From positions 43,932 to 107,931 of the forward strand of contig DFHU01000030.1 in NCBI GenBank assembly GCA_002373045.1: a stretch of 64,000 nucleotides of DNA, written 5' to 3'. Shown one piece after another: positions 39,817 to 49,235 of this stretch. Position numbers and translations under genes: made by a program. How positions within the stretch are numbered: position 1 is the first letter of the stretch; each line of letters opens with the position of its first letter. The DNA is from Pseudoselenomonas ruminantium (GTDB lineage Bacteria > Bacillota > Negativicutes > Selenomonadales > Selenomonadaceae). The notes under the pieces were generated by a model, which saw only the letters and a list, made by a program, of their open reading frames with translations, made no database searches and was not told where the DNA came from.

Positions 39817-40755
39817 TCACTGCTGTGCTTTGCTGCGCTTATTGCGCAGACCGGTTAAGATTTTCTCCATATCGGTCGGAATTGGTGCCGTAAACGTCAT
39901 TTCCTCTTTCGTCACGGGATGCGTCAGGGTCAGCTGCAATGAATGCAGCGCCTGACCATTAATGGCGAAGGGCGAAGACTTTTTCGGCCCGTACTTAGGG
40001 TCATTTATAAGCGGATGACCAATGCTGGTCATATGTACGCGAATCTGATGGGTGCGGCCGGTTTCGAGCTGACATGCGACCAACGTGTATTCTCCAAACC
40101 GCTCCAAGACCTTAAAATGCGTAACGGCTGGTTTGCCATTTTCCCGCACGATGGCCATCTTCTTGCGGTCGGTGGGATGACGGCCAATATCCCCCTTGAT
40201 AATGCCCGCTTCCTCTTTGATATTGCCATGCACAATCGCCCAATAGGTGCGGTGCGCAGTCTTCGTGCGAATCTGCTCGGCTAAATCAAGATGCGCCGTA
40301 TCGTTTTTGGCACAGACCATCACACCGCTCGTATCCTTGTCCAAGCGATGCACAATGCCAGGACGGATTTCACCGTTGATACCGGATAAATCCTGACAAT
40401 GATAAAGCAGGGCATTAACCAAAGTGCCACTATATACACCAGAAGCGGGGTGAACCACCATACCACGGGCCTTATTCACCACGATGATGTCCTTATCCTC
40501 ATAGAGAATATCCAACGGAATATCCTCCGGCTCTACGCTTATCGGTTCTGCCTGCGGTACAGTTACCTGCACTGCCTCTGCGCCCCGCAGCTTATAGTTT
40601 GCCTTACGCACCGTTCCATCGACCAGCACATTCCCCTGCTCAATGAGTTTTTGCACATGCGATCGGGAAAGTTCCGGGAAACGTTCTACTACAAACACAT
40701 CGAGCCGCTGCCCTTTTTCTTCCGCCGTAAATACAACAGGTTCCATATTATTCAT
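39817..40755 (-). CDS. rluD: RluA/RluD-family pseudouridine synthase
   Basis: 312 residues. An N-terminal S4 RNA-binding domain (QRLDVFVVERFPELSRSHVQ) is followed by the RluA catalytic domain with GIVHRLDKDTSGVMVCAKN, where the Asp is catalytic, plus LLYEDKD-like ILYEDKDIIVVNKARGMVVH. It probably modifies uridines in 23S rRNA; the exact site is unclear, as several paralogues share this layout. The start ATG (40753-40755) overlaps the lspA stop by 8 bases, with AAGGA just upstream. A longer reading upstream adds ten residues inside lspA. Confidence 0.93.
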   Translation of the reverse strand: MNNMEPVVFTAEEKGQRLDVFVVERFPELSRSHVQKLIEQGNVLVDGTVRKANYKLRGAEAVQVTVPQAEPISVEPEDIPLDILYEDKDIIVVNKARGMVVHPASGVYSGTLVNALLYHCQDLSGINGEIRPGIVHRLDKDTSGVMVCAKNDTAHLDLAEQIRTKTAHRTYWAIVHGNIKEEAGIIKGDIGRHPTDRKKMAIVRENGKPAVTHFKVLERFGEYTLVACQLETGRTHQIRVHMTSIGHPLINDPKYGPKKSSPFAINGQALHSLQLTLTHPVTKEEMTFTAPIPTDMEKILTGLRNKRSKAQQ

Positions 40756-41191
40756 CCGATTCCTTTTCCTTGTAAAGTATGGCATAAATCATGCTGGCTA
40801 CACCCAGAACAATGGCAATATCGGCAATATTGAACACTGGCCAAATCCGGAAATCGAAAAAATCCACCACTAAACCGCTCCGAATGCGGTCAATAAGATT
40901 GCCCACCGCTCCGGCCAACAGTGCCACACAGCCATAATGAAAATACGCCGACTGACGTTTCAGCCGGGGATAATAATAGCCAAAAGCAGCAATCATTACC
41001 GCACCGGCCAAAATAAAGAACCAGCTTTGATGGGGCAGCATCCCAAAAGCCGCTCCGGGGTTCAACACATAGGTAATATGAAAGACATTTTTGATTACGG
41101 GAACGCTCTCGCCCGGTGTCATGGTCAGCATAACCAAAAACTTAATCAGCTGGTCTAAGGCCAACAGTACAAAAAACAATCCTACTGCCAT
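40748..41191 (-). CDS. lspA: Lipoprotein signal peptidase (signal peptidase II)
   Basis: 147-residue inner-membrane aspartic protease that cuts prolipoprotein signal peptides. Four membrane segments are visible. The catalytic aspartates are in GAVGNLIDRIRSGLVVDFFD and FNIADIAIVLG; the substrate-contact ITYVLNPGAAFG is conserved. It sits between divIVA and rluD, 9 bases after divIVA, in a single operon ending with pyrR. No ileS is present before it, unlike in many relatives. Confidence 0.96.
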   Translation of the reverse strand: MAVGLFFVLLALDQLIKFLVMLTMTPGESVPVIKNVFHITYVLNPGAAFGMLPHQSWFFILAGAVMIAAFGYYYPRLKRQSAYFHYGCVALLAGAVGNLIDRIRSGLVVDFFDFRIWPVFNIADIAIVLGVASMIYAILYKEKESDE

Positions 41192-41200
41192 CTAACTGCC

Positions 41201-41824
41201 TTAGCCCTCCTGCTCGTCTTTCTGTTCTTCGCCTAATTCTCTGGCTTCATAGGGAACAGCCTGATGTTCCGACAGGGCTTTCTGCAGGGCTTCTGCCTGC
41301 GTCCCCATAGCTTTCTTTTCTCGTTCTTCCTTTTCCGGGTCGGGAATCTGTTTCATGGTTTCATCGATTACAGCCAGCTCAGATTCCAGCGTCACCTTGA
41401 TTTTCCGCAGGAAGGTGTTCTTTTCCCGCACCAGACGATCATACTCCGCTACAATCACCTGTGCTTTGTTCTTGGCATCCTCAATGATTTTTTCGGCCTT
41501 CATCTCCGCTTCGTGGAGCTTATTGGCACATTCCTTAGCCGTGTTTTCCCGCGTTTCTTCAGCATTCTTACGCGCGTTGCTGGTCACTTCTTCAGCCGTC
41601 TTCTGCGCCACGAGCAGCGTATCCTTCAGATTCTGCTCCAGCTGCTGATACTGCTCGTTATCCTTCTTGGCACGGGCCAAGTCTTCCTTCAGCCGGTCAT
41701 TTTCCCGGAACAGCTTTTCATAGTCATTTACTACCTTATCAAGGAAATCATCGATTTCGTCCTCATTGTAACCGCGAAAGCTGCGCTTGAAATCCTTGTT
41801 GTGTATATCCATTGGTGTAAGCAA
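41201..41824 (-). CDS. divIVA: DivIVA-domain cell division/polarity protein
   Basis: 207 residues. The N-terminal DivIVA domain LTPMDIHNKDFKRSFRGYNE is followed by DEIDDFLDKVVNDYEKLF, with the membrane-binding Phe and Arg. A long coiled coil covers about 30-160 (ARAKKDNEQYQQLEQNL and repeats). The tail is charged. It gathers at curved membrane near poles and septa. The start is TTG at 41822-41824, with AGGGGAT upstream; MLTPxDIHNK is the family's usual beginning. It leads the lspA-rluD-pyrR run. ylmH, normally next upstream, is 18 kb away because of the BREX island. Confidence 0.93.
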   Translation of the reverse strand: MLTPMDIHNKDFKRSFRGYNEDEIDDFLDKVVNDYEKLFRENDRLKEDLARAKKDNEQYQQLEQNLKDTLLVAQKTAEEVTSNARKNAEETRENTAKECANKLHEAEMKAEKIIEDAKNKAQVIVAEYDRLVREKNTFLRKIKVTLESELAVIDETMKQIPDPEKEEREKKAMGTQAEALQKALSEHQAVPYEARELGEEQKDEQEG

Positions 41825-41897
41825 TATTATTATCCCCTATCTGTATGGCGGAAAACCGCCAGTATTCTTATGCTACATCCAATATACTATCATAAAT

Positions 41898-41921
41898 CCG
41901 CCTAAAATTCCACTTTAGGCG
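41898..41921. repeat. Hairpin at the divIVA edge of the BREX island
   Basis: CCGCCTAAA and TTTAGGCG form a short hairpin after the AlbA_2 gene stop, with only a weak T-run (GGATTTATG). The same GCCTAAA/TTTAGGC stem is found in the terminator at 59635-59670 on the other edge. Confidence 0.55.
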
Positions 41922-41927
41922 CTAATA

Positions 41928-43253
41928 TCATTTGCATAAGTAACGCGTGTTCTTGCCATTGCCCACCCGTTGAATTCTGCCTTCATCCAACAGTTTCCGC
42001 AAAATATTCACCGTTTTAGTCAGGGAAAAACCTAGTTCTGACTGCAACTTCTTACGGCTGTCTAAGCCTGCTGCTATCAACTGACATACTCCTTCATCAA
42101 CTGATATTTTTGATATATACTCTTGATTTTCATCTTGTACTAAAGCCCCAGAGCCTACCGGAAGTTCCCACTCGGCATGAATATTGGGCAAAATGACCTT
42201 GACGGCATTATCCGATACCAAAAATTGCGGTTTTTCCTCGCTATCTGCATAATCTGCCAGAATACGCCGCACTCCTGTACCAAAAGCTTCAATATAGTGC
42301 AAGCGATAGAATATTTCCGCCAGTTTGGGATTGCGCGGAATGGACACCCCCAGCATCATATCCCTGTAGGTTACTCCTTCTGCCAATCCCCCCAGGGACA
42401 AAATTTCTATTCTATCCTCATACACACTCACCAGAATACTGCCGCTGAATCCGTAATCACGATGCACAAAAGCATTGAATATCGCTTCCCGCAAAGATTC
42501 CACCGGATAATCCCGGCTGTCCAGCCGCTTCATACCTCGGATTTCCGAATGGAACGCATTATGGAAATCCAGATATTCAATCAGCTTATTGACCTGTAAC
42601 AGCAACGAACCGGAGAACTCGCGCCGGTCACGGAAAACCACCTGCTTTTTCCCGGAAAAAACTGCCACCTTCACCGTATGCTGACATTGGTCCGATAAGA
42701 GCAGCCCCAGATTCGTATACAAGCCATCTTGGCTGACAAGGCGCAGGGTACGGCGCTCTGTTTCACCAAAAGGCACGCCAGCTTCCTTCAAAAAACGCTC
42801 TGTCTCCTTAAAAGTCAATTCCTGTTCCAACGAGCGCTCCTGCTCATAATGATAATCCCCAGCCTCACGAATCATCTTCCGAATCTGTGCCTCCGATGCC
42901 GGTAAACTGACTGGGCCACGCCGTACATACACACCTTCTGGACGAATTCCTTTGCCCTTCAGGTAGTAAGGACAATCCGTCCCTCGCTGAACCTGCAGAC
43001 GAATAACGTCCTTATCTTCTATCACCGTTCTATCACATGATAGAAACATCATCACATCCGGCTGTATTCCATCACGGCATAAACTGATAACACGCTTCTG
43101 TACATCATCTACATCTGCCACACCTACGACTGTACCATCATCCTCAATCCCGACATAAATACAGCCGCCGTCCGTATTGGCAAAAGCCACCACCGCCTTG
43201 CGGATACTATCCGTATACTCACGCTTGAATTCTGTGTTGCTGCTTTCTATCAT
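41928..43253 (-). CDS. AlbA_2 (Schlafen-like) ATP-binding protein with C-terminal winged helix
   Basis: 441 residues. The N-terminal AlbA_2 domain (ESSNTEFKREYTDSIRKAVVAFANT, then GGCIYVGIEDDGTVVGV) is followed by a central divergent HATPase-like domain (LREAIFNAFVHRDYGFSGSI, EAFGTGVRRILADY). A C-terminal winged-helix (KKLQSELGFSLTKTVNILRKL) looks DNA-binding. Such proteins often sit in defence islands as likely regulators or accessory factors. The gene has its own promoter 22 bases upstream and lies downstream of brxL at the divIVA edge of the island. Control of the BREX genes is possible but unproven. Confidence 0.8.
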   Translation of the reverse strand: MIESSNTEFKREYTDSIRKAVVAFANTDGGCIYVGIEDDGTVVGVADVDDVQKRVISLCRDGIQPDVMMFLSCDRTVIEDKDVIRLQVQRGTDCPYYLKGKGIRPEGVYVRRGPVSLPASEAQIRKMIREAGDYHYEQERSLEQELTFKETERFLKEAGVPFGETERRTLRLVSQDGLYTNLGLLLSDQCQHTVKVAVFSGKKQVVFRDRREFSGSLLLQVNKLIEYLDFHNAFHSEIRGMKRLDSRDYPVESLREAIFNAFVHRDYGFSGSILVSVYEDRIEILSLGGLAEGVTYRDMMLGVSIPRNPKLAEIFYRLHYIEAFGTGVRRILADYADSEEKPQFLVSDNAVKVILPNIHAEWELPVGSGALVQDENQEYISKISVDEGVCQLIAAGLDSRKKLQSELGFSLTKTVNILRKLLDEGRIQRVGNGKNTRYLCK

Positions 43254-43274
43254 GCTATCACCTTCTTAAAGATA

Positions 43275-43303
43275 ATTCTATCATATTTCTAACAGACAAT
43301 CAA
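43275..43303 (-). promoter_or_regulatory. Predicted promoter of the AlbA_2 gene
   Basis: Minus-strand TTGATT (43298-43303), a 17-base spacer and TAGAAT (43275-43280). Confidence 0.5.
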
Positions 43304-43344
43304 TTTTTTAGTTTTCACTTACTAAATGTAATCATAAAGGCTGA

Positions 43345-43425
43345 TTATTGATAATGTTTATCTATATAAGCTATAATATCTCTTTCATTTTTAACCTTTG
43401 CAAAGTATAAATTTCTATCAGCCAT
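43345..43425 (-). CDS. Possible 26-aa small ORF after brxL
   Basis: MADRNLYFAKVKNERDIIAY and six more residues, starting 14 bases after the brxL stop with AAAGGA 7 bases before its ATG. The ribosome site and placement favour translation; the small size and unknown sequence do not. It could also be the remnant of a longer gene lost at this junction. Confidence 0.3.
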   Translation of the reverse strand: MADRNLYFAKVKNERDIIAYIDKHYQ

Positions 43426-43439
43426 AAATATATCCTTTC

Positions 43440-45494
43440 TCACTCTACTCCCAACGCCTTGAACACCGCATCTTCTGCGCTATTATAGAATATAATCTGG
43501 AAACTGCCCATTAGTTCTGGTGGAACAGTTCCTAAGTCTACTGCGGATGTGATAGGCAGCAATATCTTCTTGGCGCCACTGTCAAGGCAAACCTGCAAAG
43601 CATTTGCTAATTCGTCTACCTTTATCAGGCTGCCGCCGATGCTGATTTCGCCCATCACGGCCAGGCTGCTCTGAGTTGGCTTGTTCAATGCTATCGAACA
43701 CAAGGCTATCAATGTCGGCAGGGCCAACGTCTTGGTCATGCCAATGCCCTGTAAATCCTGATAGTTGATATTGTAATCCTTGGTCGTTGTGCTGATACCG
43801 CCGCTGATATTGCGCACATTAGCTTTGAGGAAGTTGAAGGCAGTGTTGGATGCCTCTTTCGCCTCTCTATCAGAGCCGATACCAGTGCGTTCGAATTTGC
43901 CATTCCCAGGAAGCATCTGCGATTCGAGGCGGAAAACGCCCAACATACCAGACTTGCCCAGACCAACGGTATATATCTGACCAGGGTTGCATAGCCCTTC
44001 GGGAATTAACTTTCCGCCACCTTGTTCTGGTACAGAAACGTAGTGCTCGGTAAAATCTTCATTATCAATATACGAGAAATTGACGTCATAGAACTCCATA
44101 CCGCCGAGTTTTTTGAGCTGCTCTTTCACACGACGGCGCATCTCCAGTGATATCTGCATGATTTCTTCGATATCTTCTTTTTCGTACTGACCATCAGGAT
44201 AGACCAGTTTGATGAAGCCGCCCACCATCTTGCGAACGGCTATGGTATCGCGCTGATTCAGATTCTTACCAAGGCGGAAATACTTATCAAGCTCATCACC
44301 ATGAGGTTCCTTACGCAGTTCCCGCATAAATTCCGCCATGTAATCCGTAATGAAACCATAGTCATCCGTAAAATGCTCAGGGCGAAATTTGGGAATTTCC
44401 CAGCCTGGAATATAGGCGTGAATACGGTCAAGGAAAGCTGTATCCGTCCCCATCTCTGTTGGGAAGGGGTCAAACAAACTAGATGTTTTCAGCAGAACAT
44501 CAACGCTTTGGTTGATGTTCCCTACAAAGACCATGGAGGCCGAAGCCGCTTTTTCTTCTTTTCCACGGGCGAAAGAACCAGATGCCATGTAGTCCTTCAT
44601 GATTTGGATTCCATCTTTATCTTTGAAGTTAATGCCCGCCACTTCATCAAAGGCCACGCAGTCCCATAAGCCAACCAGCCCTACTGTCTTTCTGGACATG
44701 TTGTAAAAAAGATTTGCAACGGTGGTCTGTCCGCCCGAAACCAAAATACTATTTGGGGAAATCTCTTTGTAGATATGTGATTTGCCTGTTGACCTTGGCC
44801 CCAATTCGCACAGGTTGAAGTTGTTTTCCACTAACGGCAGCATGCGAGCCAGTAACAGCCATTTGATACGATACTCCAAAGCCGTTGGCTCCATACCACT
44901 GGAACGAAGCAGCAGGTCTATCCACTCTTCTTTGGTAAACGCTTTACGTCCCGCCTTAAATTCCTCCATATCGACATGTGGCATCTGTATGGGCGTGAGC
45001 TTGCGGATGCTGATGGGCGTACCATGGCTGTCTTCTTCGACATAATCATAACTCAGCTGAACAATGCACCATATACCGCCACTTAGAAGGCGGTCATACT
45101 GGGCAGGATAGCTTTCATCTATGGGTATTTTCTTCAATCCCAGGTTGGAAAACTCAGCTTCATAGGTATCTTCTTTAATATTGAGATTTACAGTTATCTT
45201 ATCAATTACCGTATAGTTGCTGCGCTGACGGAGCTGTGAAAGGATTTTCTGTGCTTCATCTGGGCGCACAAAATTATCGGCCAGGATTTTCTTGACGTTT
45301 TCTACGCCAGCTTCGATTTCTTCCTCATTCTGGCTGGAGCAATACATCCCCAACAGATATTCCAAAACATAGACGGGAACATTGGCCCCCTCTTTGATTT
45401 TCTTCGTCAAATCCTTGCGGACTATCTTACCCGCATAACACTCCTGAAGCTTTTTGTGCAGACTTTCTAATGCATCTGGCTTCTCATCTACCAC
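43440..45494 (-). CDS. brxL: BREX protein BrxL (AAA+/Lon-like)
   Basis: 684 residues, the usual BrxL size for type 1 BREX. The AAA+ part has Walker A LGPRSTGKSHIYKE, DCVAFDEVAGINF (Walker B) and VFVGNINQSVD. The C-terminal Lon-protease-like fold has MGEISIGGSLIKVDELANAL and AKKILLPITSAVD. The place where Lon has its GPSAG serine reads GMTKT, so protease activity looks doubtful; BrxL is known as a DNA-binding AAA+ ring. The start is GTG at 45492-45494, with AAGGAGG 9 bases upstream, 14 bases after pglZ. It is the last core gene of the BREX operon. Confidence 0.93.
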   Translation of the reverse strand: MVDEKPDALESLHKKLQECYAGKIVRKDLTKKIKEGANVPVYVLEYLLGMYCSSQNEEEIEAGVENVKKILADNFVRPDEAQKILSQLRQRSNYTVIDKITVNLNIKEDTYEAEFSNLGLKKIPIDESYPAQYDRLLSGGIWCIVQLSYDYVEEDSHGTPISIRKLTPIQMPHVDMEEFKAGRKAFTKEEWIDLLLRSSGMEPTALEYRIKWLLLARMLPLVENNFNLCELGPRSTGKSHIYKEISPNSILVSGGQTTVANLFYNMSRKTVGLVGLWDCVAFDEVAGINFKDKDGIQIMKDYMASGSFARGKEEKAASASMVFVGNINQSVDVLLKTSSLFDPFPTEMGTDTAFLDRIHAYIPGWEIPKFRPEHFTDDYGFITDYMAEFMRELRKEPHGDELDKYFRLGKNLNQRDTIAVRKMVGGFIKLVYPDGQYEKEDIEEIMQISLEMRRRVKEQLKKLGGMEFYDVNFSYIDNEDFTEHYVSVPEQGGGKLIPEGLCNPGQIYTVGLGKSGMLGVFRLESQMLPGNGKFERTGIGSDREAKEASNTAFNFLKANVRNISGGISTTTKDYNINYQDLQGIGMTKTLALPTLIALCSIALNKPTQSSLAVMGEISIGGSLIKVDELANALQVCLDSGAKKILLPITSAVDLGTVPPELMGSFQIIFYNSAEDAVFKALGVE

Positions 45495-45508
45495 TGCGCT
45501 GCCCCTCC

Positions 45509-48019
45509 TTAAAAGCCGAAATCACCAGCAAACGCCACATCTATTCTCATTTCCTGGCGAGATAGCTCGATATTGGTATCCTGGTTCATGATAACCAGGT
45601 AATATTTCTTTGTGGCATCATAGGATTGATTCTTGAACACAAATCTTACTTTGAAGATACGTTTCGCCGTGTCCTGTTCACGGGATTCAGCGGCGTAATT
45701 TTCTACATTGGTGATTTTCGCGCCGTTCTCATCTTCAAAATACAAAGCATAATTTACGGCCTTGACCGTATCGCTGACAGGAGCCGACTGCACAAATTCC
45801 ATGTTGGTGATAAGGTTGGTAATCTTGTGCAGCATCGTAACTACCTTGATTTCTGCATTTTGAGTGTCCACGTGACCTTTTTGTGCATAGACCTCCACCA
45901 CAGGCACGATGAGTTCCTGGGGCGACGAACCGCCATGAACATAGTTGAGGCCCCCGCCTGGTGCCTTGAACACATTATGGCTCATGGGGAAAGAAACTAT
46001 CTTCTCATCAGCATTTTCCAAGATTCTCCCCAGGGGCAAATGGCAAATACCATTGTCCTTCACAGCCTTGTTTGCCACGATATAACGGCGTTTCACGAGG
46101 CTTTCCTTATCGGCTACTCCCGCAATTTTGCCACTTTCCGTCACTGCATCCCGCTTATAGATAAAGCCGTGGTCGGCAGTGATGATGAAGTGCTGGATAT
46201 TCGCCGTGTTACTGAGCAGCTTCACCATGTCAAAAATTTCCGTGATGGCCGTCTCACACGCAGCAAACACACTGTCTGGAGAATTTTCCCCCGCACTATC
46301 CACGCGGTCATGATACACATAGACCACCTGTCGGCCAGTGAATACCTGACGGCGTTCGTCCTTTTTCAGTTTCTTCAACTCATCAAAGGAAATGCAGGCA
46401 TTATTTTCATTCGCCTTTTGCAGAACGGCCTGCCTGCCCTTCATGTCAATGACATGCTGACCATCTACAAGTTCCTCGAAACTATCACTGAGTTCCAGCT
46501 TCTGATGAGGCAGCAATGCCAACATGCCCAGCCGCGTATAAGAAGGCATTACACTTATCATTGTATTGATATTCACGGTGTTTTTCTCATCGTCAGCCAG
46601 CTTCACATACAACTCGCGGGCAGCTTCATAGCGGAACGCATCCGAAATGATGACAACAGTTTTTTCTTTCTTGTACTGCAAATAATCGCGATAGAAGTGC
46701 GTCTGTCTGGGTAAATCGCCAAAATCTCCCTGTTCCGTCAGAACTTCATTCCAGGCAGGAAGCTGGCGCCCCAGATATTCATTGGTATAGATATTTTCTA
46801 CCAGTTCCCGCAAGTTCTCATATTGTTCTACACTCTCCAGTGCATCATAGTTCTGGTAAAAATGACGATAGGCACCATCAATCTCGTAATCGCTATCGAC
46901 ATACTGTTCCACAGCCTCCGCCAACGTTTTCGGCTCGGTATATTTTGCCCTACTGATGATTTGAAAAGCTTCCTTCAGCATATCATAGGCTACTTTTACC
47001 TCTTCGCCAAAGTGCATTCGCTCTCTCGCGTCACAAAGGGCAAGTAAATCATAATCACCTATCTTGATGGAAAGGTCTTCCGCTAACAATTTCTGGGTAA
47101 TGTATTTCAATAAGAATACATCCACACAGCGGAAAATATCACATTCCACCAGAACAGCAGGTTCATAGTCATTCAACAAATCAGCTACATGTAACCCCTG
47201 TTCCACGGTTGCTACCAACTTGTCATATCCTTCACGATAGACGAGGCTGTTCATCATGCCATCCAGGAAAGTCATTACGCTGCCTGTCTTATCCGTAACA
47301 AAATGCTGCCACTGGCCAGGCAATGCCTTGGATATTTTGCAACTGGCATAAGTCATCAAAAGGGTTGCCGCGAGCTTAGTCAAATTCGGCGTTTCATCAA
47401 TATAACCGAATTCTTGCTGGCAAAGCTCCCAAAAGACCGACTCCAGCTCATACTTGGCGAACTCCTGCAAATAGGTATTCTCCTGCAAAGAATCCGCTGT
47501 CAGCACAACTCGCAATACTTCATCAAAGGAAGCAACCTTGACACGCGCACACACGCACATCATGGCAATGCACAAGCTCTCATCTGTATAATGGTCGGTT
47601 TCTAATGCATAGAACCGCTGCAACCTGTCCTTGCTGCCAAAAAATTTGATATGCTTCTGGATTACAGGCAGAAGTTCCTTATCCATATTCAAATCGCGGA
47701 CGATAAGAGAAGCTCTGTCGGCATAGAACCGCTTGGAGTAGAATGCTACATCCGCCAGGTGATTGTTTACGAGAGCAGGTTCAGGGTAGGGAGCGTAGAT
47801 AAGATAATTCGATTTCACATCTTCCCGTTCGATAATTAGCTTGGTTTCGAACTGGTTATGGCCATCGAGTACTAATATTTTCGCATTATTCAGTTGTAAC
47901 TTCTCAATGTCTTCCGCAAAATCTCCATTATCATCATACCAGAACACAATCCTGCGGTTATCACCAGCAAATTCATCGTTTAATCTATCCACGACCTGCT
48001 TCAAACTAAGCTCTGCCAT
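45509..48019 (-). CDS. pglZ: BREX protein PglZ (alkaline phosphatase superfamily)
   Basis: 836 residues, type 1 PglZ size. The N-terminal half has VDRLNDEFAGDNRRIVFWYDD, common to BREX-1 PglZ. The central PglZ phosphatase-like domain carries VVIISDAFRYEAARELYVKL and HFIITADHGFIYKRDAV, whose Asp and His residues match the metal-binding positions of the superfamily. The C-terminal YVHGGSSPQELIVPVVEVYA is also typical. It is a core, essential BREX component. GAAGGAG lies 8 bases before the ATG, inside the tail of the small frameshifted ORF, so its translation may be coupled to that cassette. Confidence 0.93.
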   Translation of the reverse strand: MAELSLKQVVDRLNDEFAGDNRRIVFWYDDNGDFAEDIEKLQLNNAKILVLDGHNQFETKLIIEREDVKSNYLIYAPYPEPALVNNHLADVAFYSKRFYADRASLIVRDLNMDKELLPVIQKHIKFFGSKDRLQRFYALETDHYTDESLCIAMMCVCARVKVASFDEVLRVVLTADSLQENTYLQEFAKYELESVFWELCQQEFGYIDETPNLTKLAATLLMTYASCKISKALPGQWQHFVTDKTGSVMTFLDGMMNSLVYREGYDKLVATVEQGLHVADLLNDYEPAVLVECDIFRCVDVFLLKYITQKLLAEDLSIKIGDYDLLALCDARERMHFGEEVKVAYDMLKEAFQIISRAKYTEPKTLAEAVEQYVDSDYEIDGAYRHFYQNYDALESVEQYENLRELVENIYTNEYLGRQLPAWNEVLTEQGDFGDLPRQTHFYRDYLQYKKEKTVVIISDAFRYEAARELYVKLADDEKNTVNINTMISVMPSYTRLGMLALLPHQKLELSDSFEELVDGQHVIDMKGRQAVLQKANENNACISFDELKKLKKDERRQVFTGRQVVYVYHDRVDSAGENSPDSVFAACETAITEIFDMVKLLSNTANIQHFIITADHGFIYKRDAVTESGKIAGVADKESLVKRRYIVANKAVKDNGICHLPLGRILENADEKIVSFPMSHNVFKAPGGGLNYVHGGSSPQELIVPVVEVYAQKGHVDTQNAEIKVVTMLHKITNLITNMEFVQSAPVSDTVKAVNYALYFEDENGAKITNVENYAAESREQDTAKRIFKVRFVFKNQSYDATKKYYLVIMNQDTNIELSRQEMRIDVAFAGDFGF

Positions 48020-48188
48020 CTACCTATCTCCTTCAACCAGCGTTAGGGGAAACTGACCATATTGTTCATTCCACTCTGCAATGCTTAAAACTTCTAACGA
48101 AAATATTATTCAATTGGTCTGTAGCCCAATCTGCCACAGAAAAATCTATCTCGCATGAATGATTTTCATCATGAAAAATCTGAGACAT
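48020..48188 (-). pseudogene. Small ORF (about 55 aa) split by a one-base shift, between ATPase 2 and pglZ
   Basis: ATG 48186-48188 lies one base after the ATPase stop (TGATATG). It encodes MSQIFHDENHSCEIDFSVAD and onward for 40 codons to a TGA at 48066. Past a run of four T (48100-48103 as A on the plus strand) another frame reads SLEVLSIAEWNEQYGQFPLT and ends at a TAG touching the pglZ ATG. Deleting one T would join both into one 55-residue protein filling the gap exactly. That fit suggests a formerly intact partner of the ATPase. The family is not recognised. Confidence 0.5.
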
Positions 48189-48189
48189 A

Positions 48190-49224
48190 TCATTCACCTA
48201 CCTGCAAACCGTATACTTCGTCCAGCAATTTGTTATAAGCATCCATAATAGCATTATGCTTCAATTCATCGAACCTATCCGACTTTTCGCAGCAAACCAC
48301 ATCTTCTTCATCCTGATACAAAGCATGATATGCCACATCATCCCCATCTTTTTTGCGTACATCAAAATACTTGGCAAAAAGATAGTTATGCGTGCTGACA
48401 AAAATCTGCACACCATGACGGGAAAGCTCCAGCAAGCATTCTACCAAAATAGGTAAGTATTCGGGATTTAGATTGGCCTCTGGTTCATCCCAAAGTAGAA
48501 TGCTGTCTTCTGTTATGCTTTCGTTCATCAGGAGCTGCCAGAGCAATCCTATTTTCTTAAGCCCCTCTGCCTCCACTGCAAAATTGACCAAACTACCATC
48601 ATGTTTACGAACAAAAAACTCTTCATTTACGACTTCTATGGTTCCATCTATCATCTTTTCCAGCATCGGCAAAATATTCAACGCCAAAGATGGTGGATTT
48701 TTGAGTGTCCACTGATTTGCTAAACGAATAACATCTGTTAAAGTTCTGTCAAAGGGAAACTCACGATATTTATCCCCCATTGAAAGCAATCCCTTTGCAT
48801 GAGTGAGCATATCCTTGACTGGTAAGAATACAGTGCTGATGGGTTTATTGAATAGCGAAATCGAGATATTATATGCATCTGAAGCAAGAATATCTCCAGC
48901 GCCATTTTGTCTCAATCCCAAGCTAAGTTCTACTTTGTGCTCTATATTTTCTTGGCCATCTGTATTATCGAATAGTTGTATAGATAAATCTCTTTCCCCT
49001 TTGTTCGCAATCAGGAACTCATTACTTTCTCCTCGCTTGAAGTAATCTGCAAAGTCTTTTTTATTATCATTGTTCGATATATCAATATCTGCATAAATAG
49101 CTTTCAACAATTGGGTTTTTCCCAATCCATTTTTACCGATAATTACATTTACACCTTGAGATGGATTTACTTCGATATGCTTGAAGACCACAAAGTTATC
49201 TATTTGTATTTTAGTTAATGCCAT
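48190..49224 (-). CDS. Second AAA/ABC-type ATPase of the BREX-embedded cassette
   Basis: 344 residues. Walker A is IIGKNGLGKTQLL (30-37 core); the Walker B region is EDSILLWDEPEANLNPEYL; the H-loop-like QIFVSTHNYLFAKYF follows. The signature region is weak, so it belongs to the broad AAA_21/RecF-SMC-like group with a short coiled part between. No nuclease (TOPRIM) domain follows. GAGGTGATG precedes the ATG, 11 bases after the HNH gene. It is coupled to the small split ORF downstream. It may form a second toxin- or sensor-like pair inside the island; that is inference. Confidence 0.75.
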   Translation of the reverse strand: MALTKIQIDNFVVFKHIEVNPSQGVNVIIGKNGLGKTQLLKAIYADIDISNNDNKKDFADYFKRGESNEFLIANKGERDLSIQLFDNTDGQENIEHKVELSLGLRQNGAGDILASDAYNISISLFNKPISTVFLPVKDMLTHAKGLLSMGDKYREFPFDRTLTDVIRLANQWTLKNPPSLALNILPMLEKMIDGTIEVVNEEFFVRKHDGSLVNFAVEAEGLKKIGLLWQLLMNESITEDSILLWDEPEANLNPEYLPILVECLLELSRHGVQIFVSTHNYLFAKYFDVRKKDGDDVAYHALYQDEEDVVCCEKSDRFDELKHNAIMDAYNKLLDEVYGLQVGE

Positions 49225-49235
49225 ATTTCATCACC

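Noticed and set aside
48066..48188. Programmed frameshifting in the small ORF before pglZ
   Set aside because: No strong slippery heptamer or downstream pseudoknot is visible; a simple one-base change explains it better.
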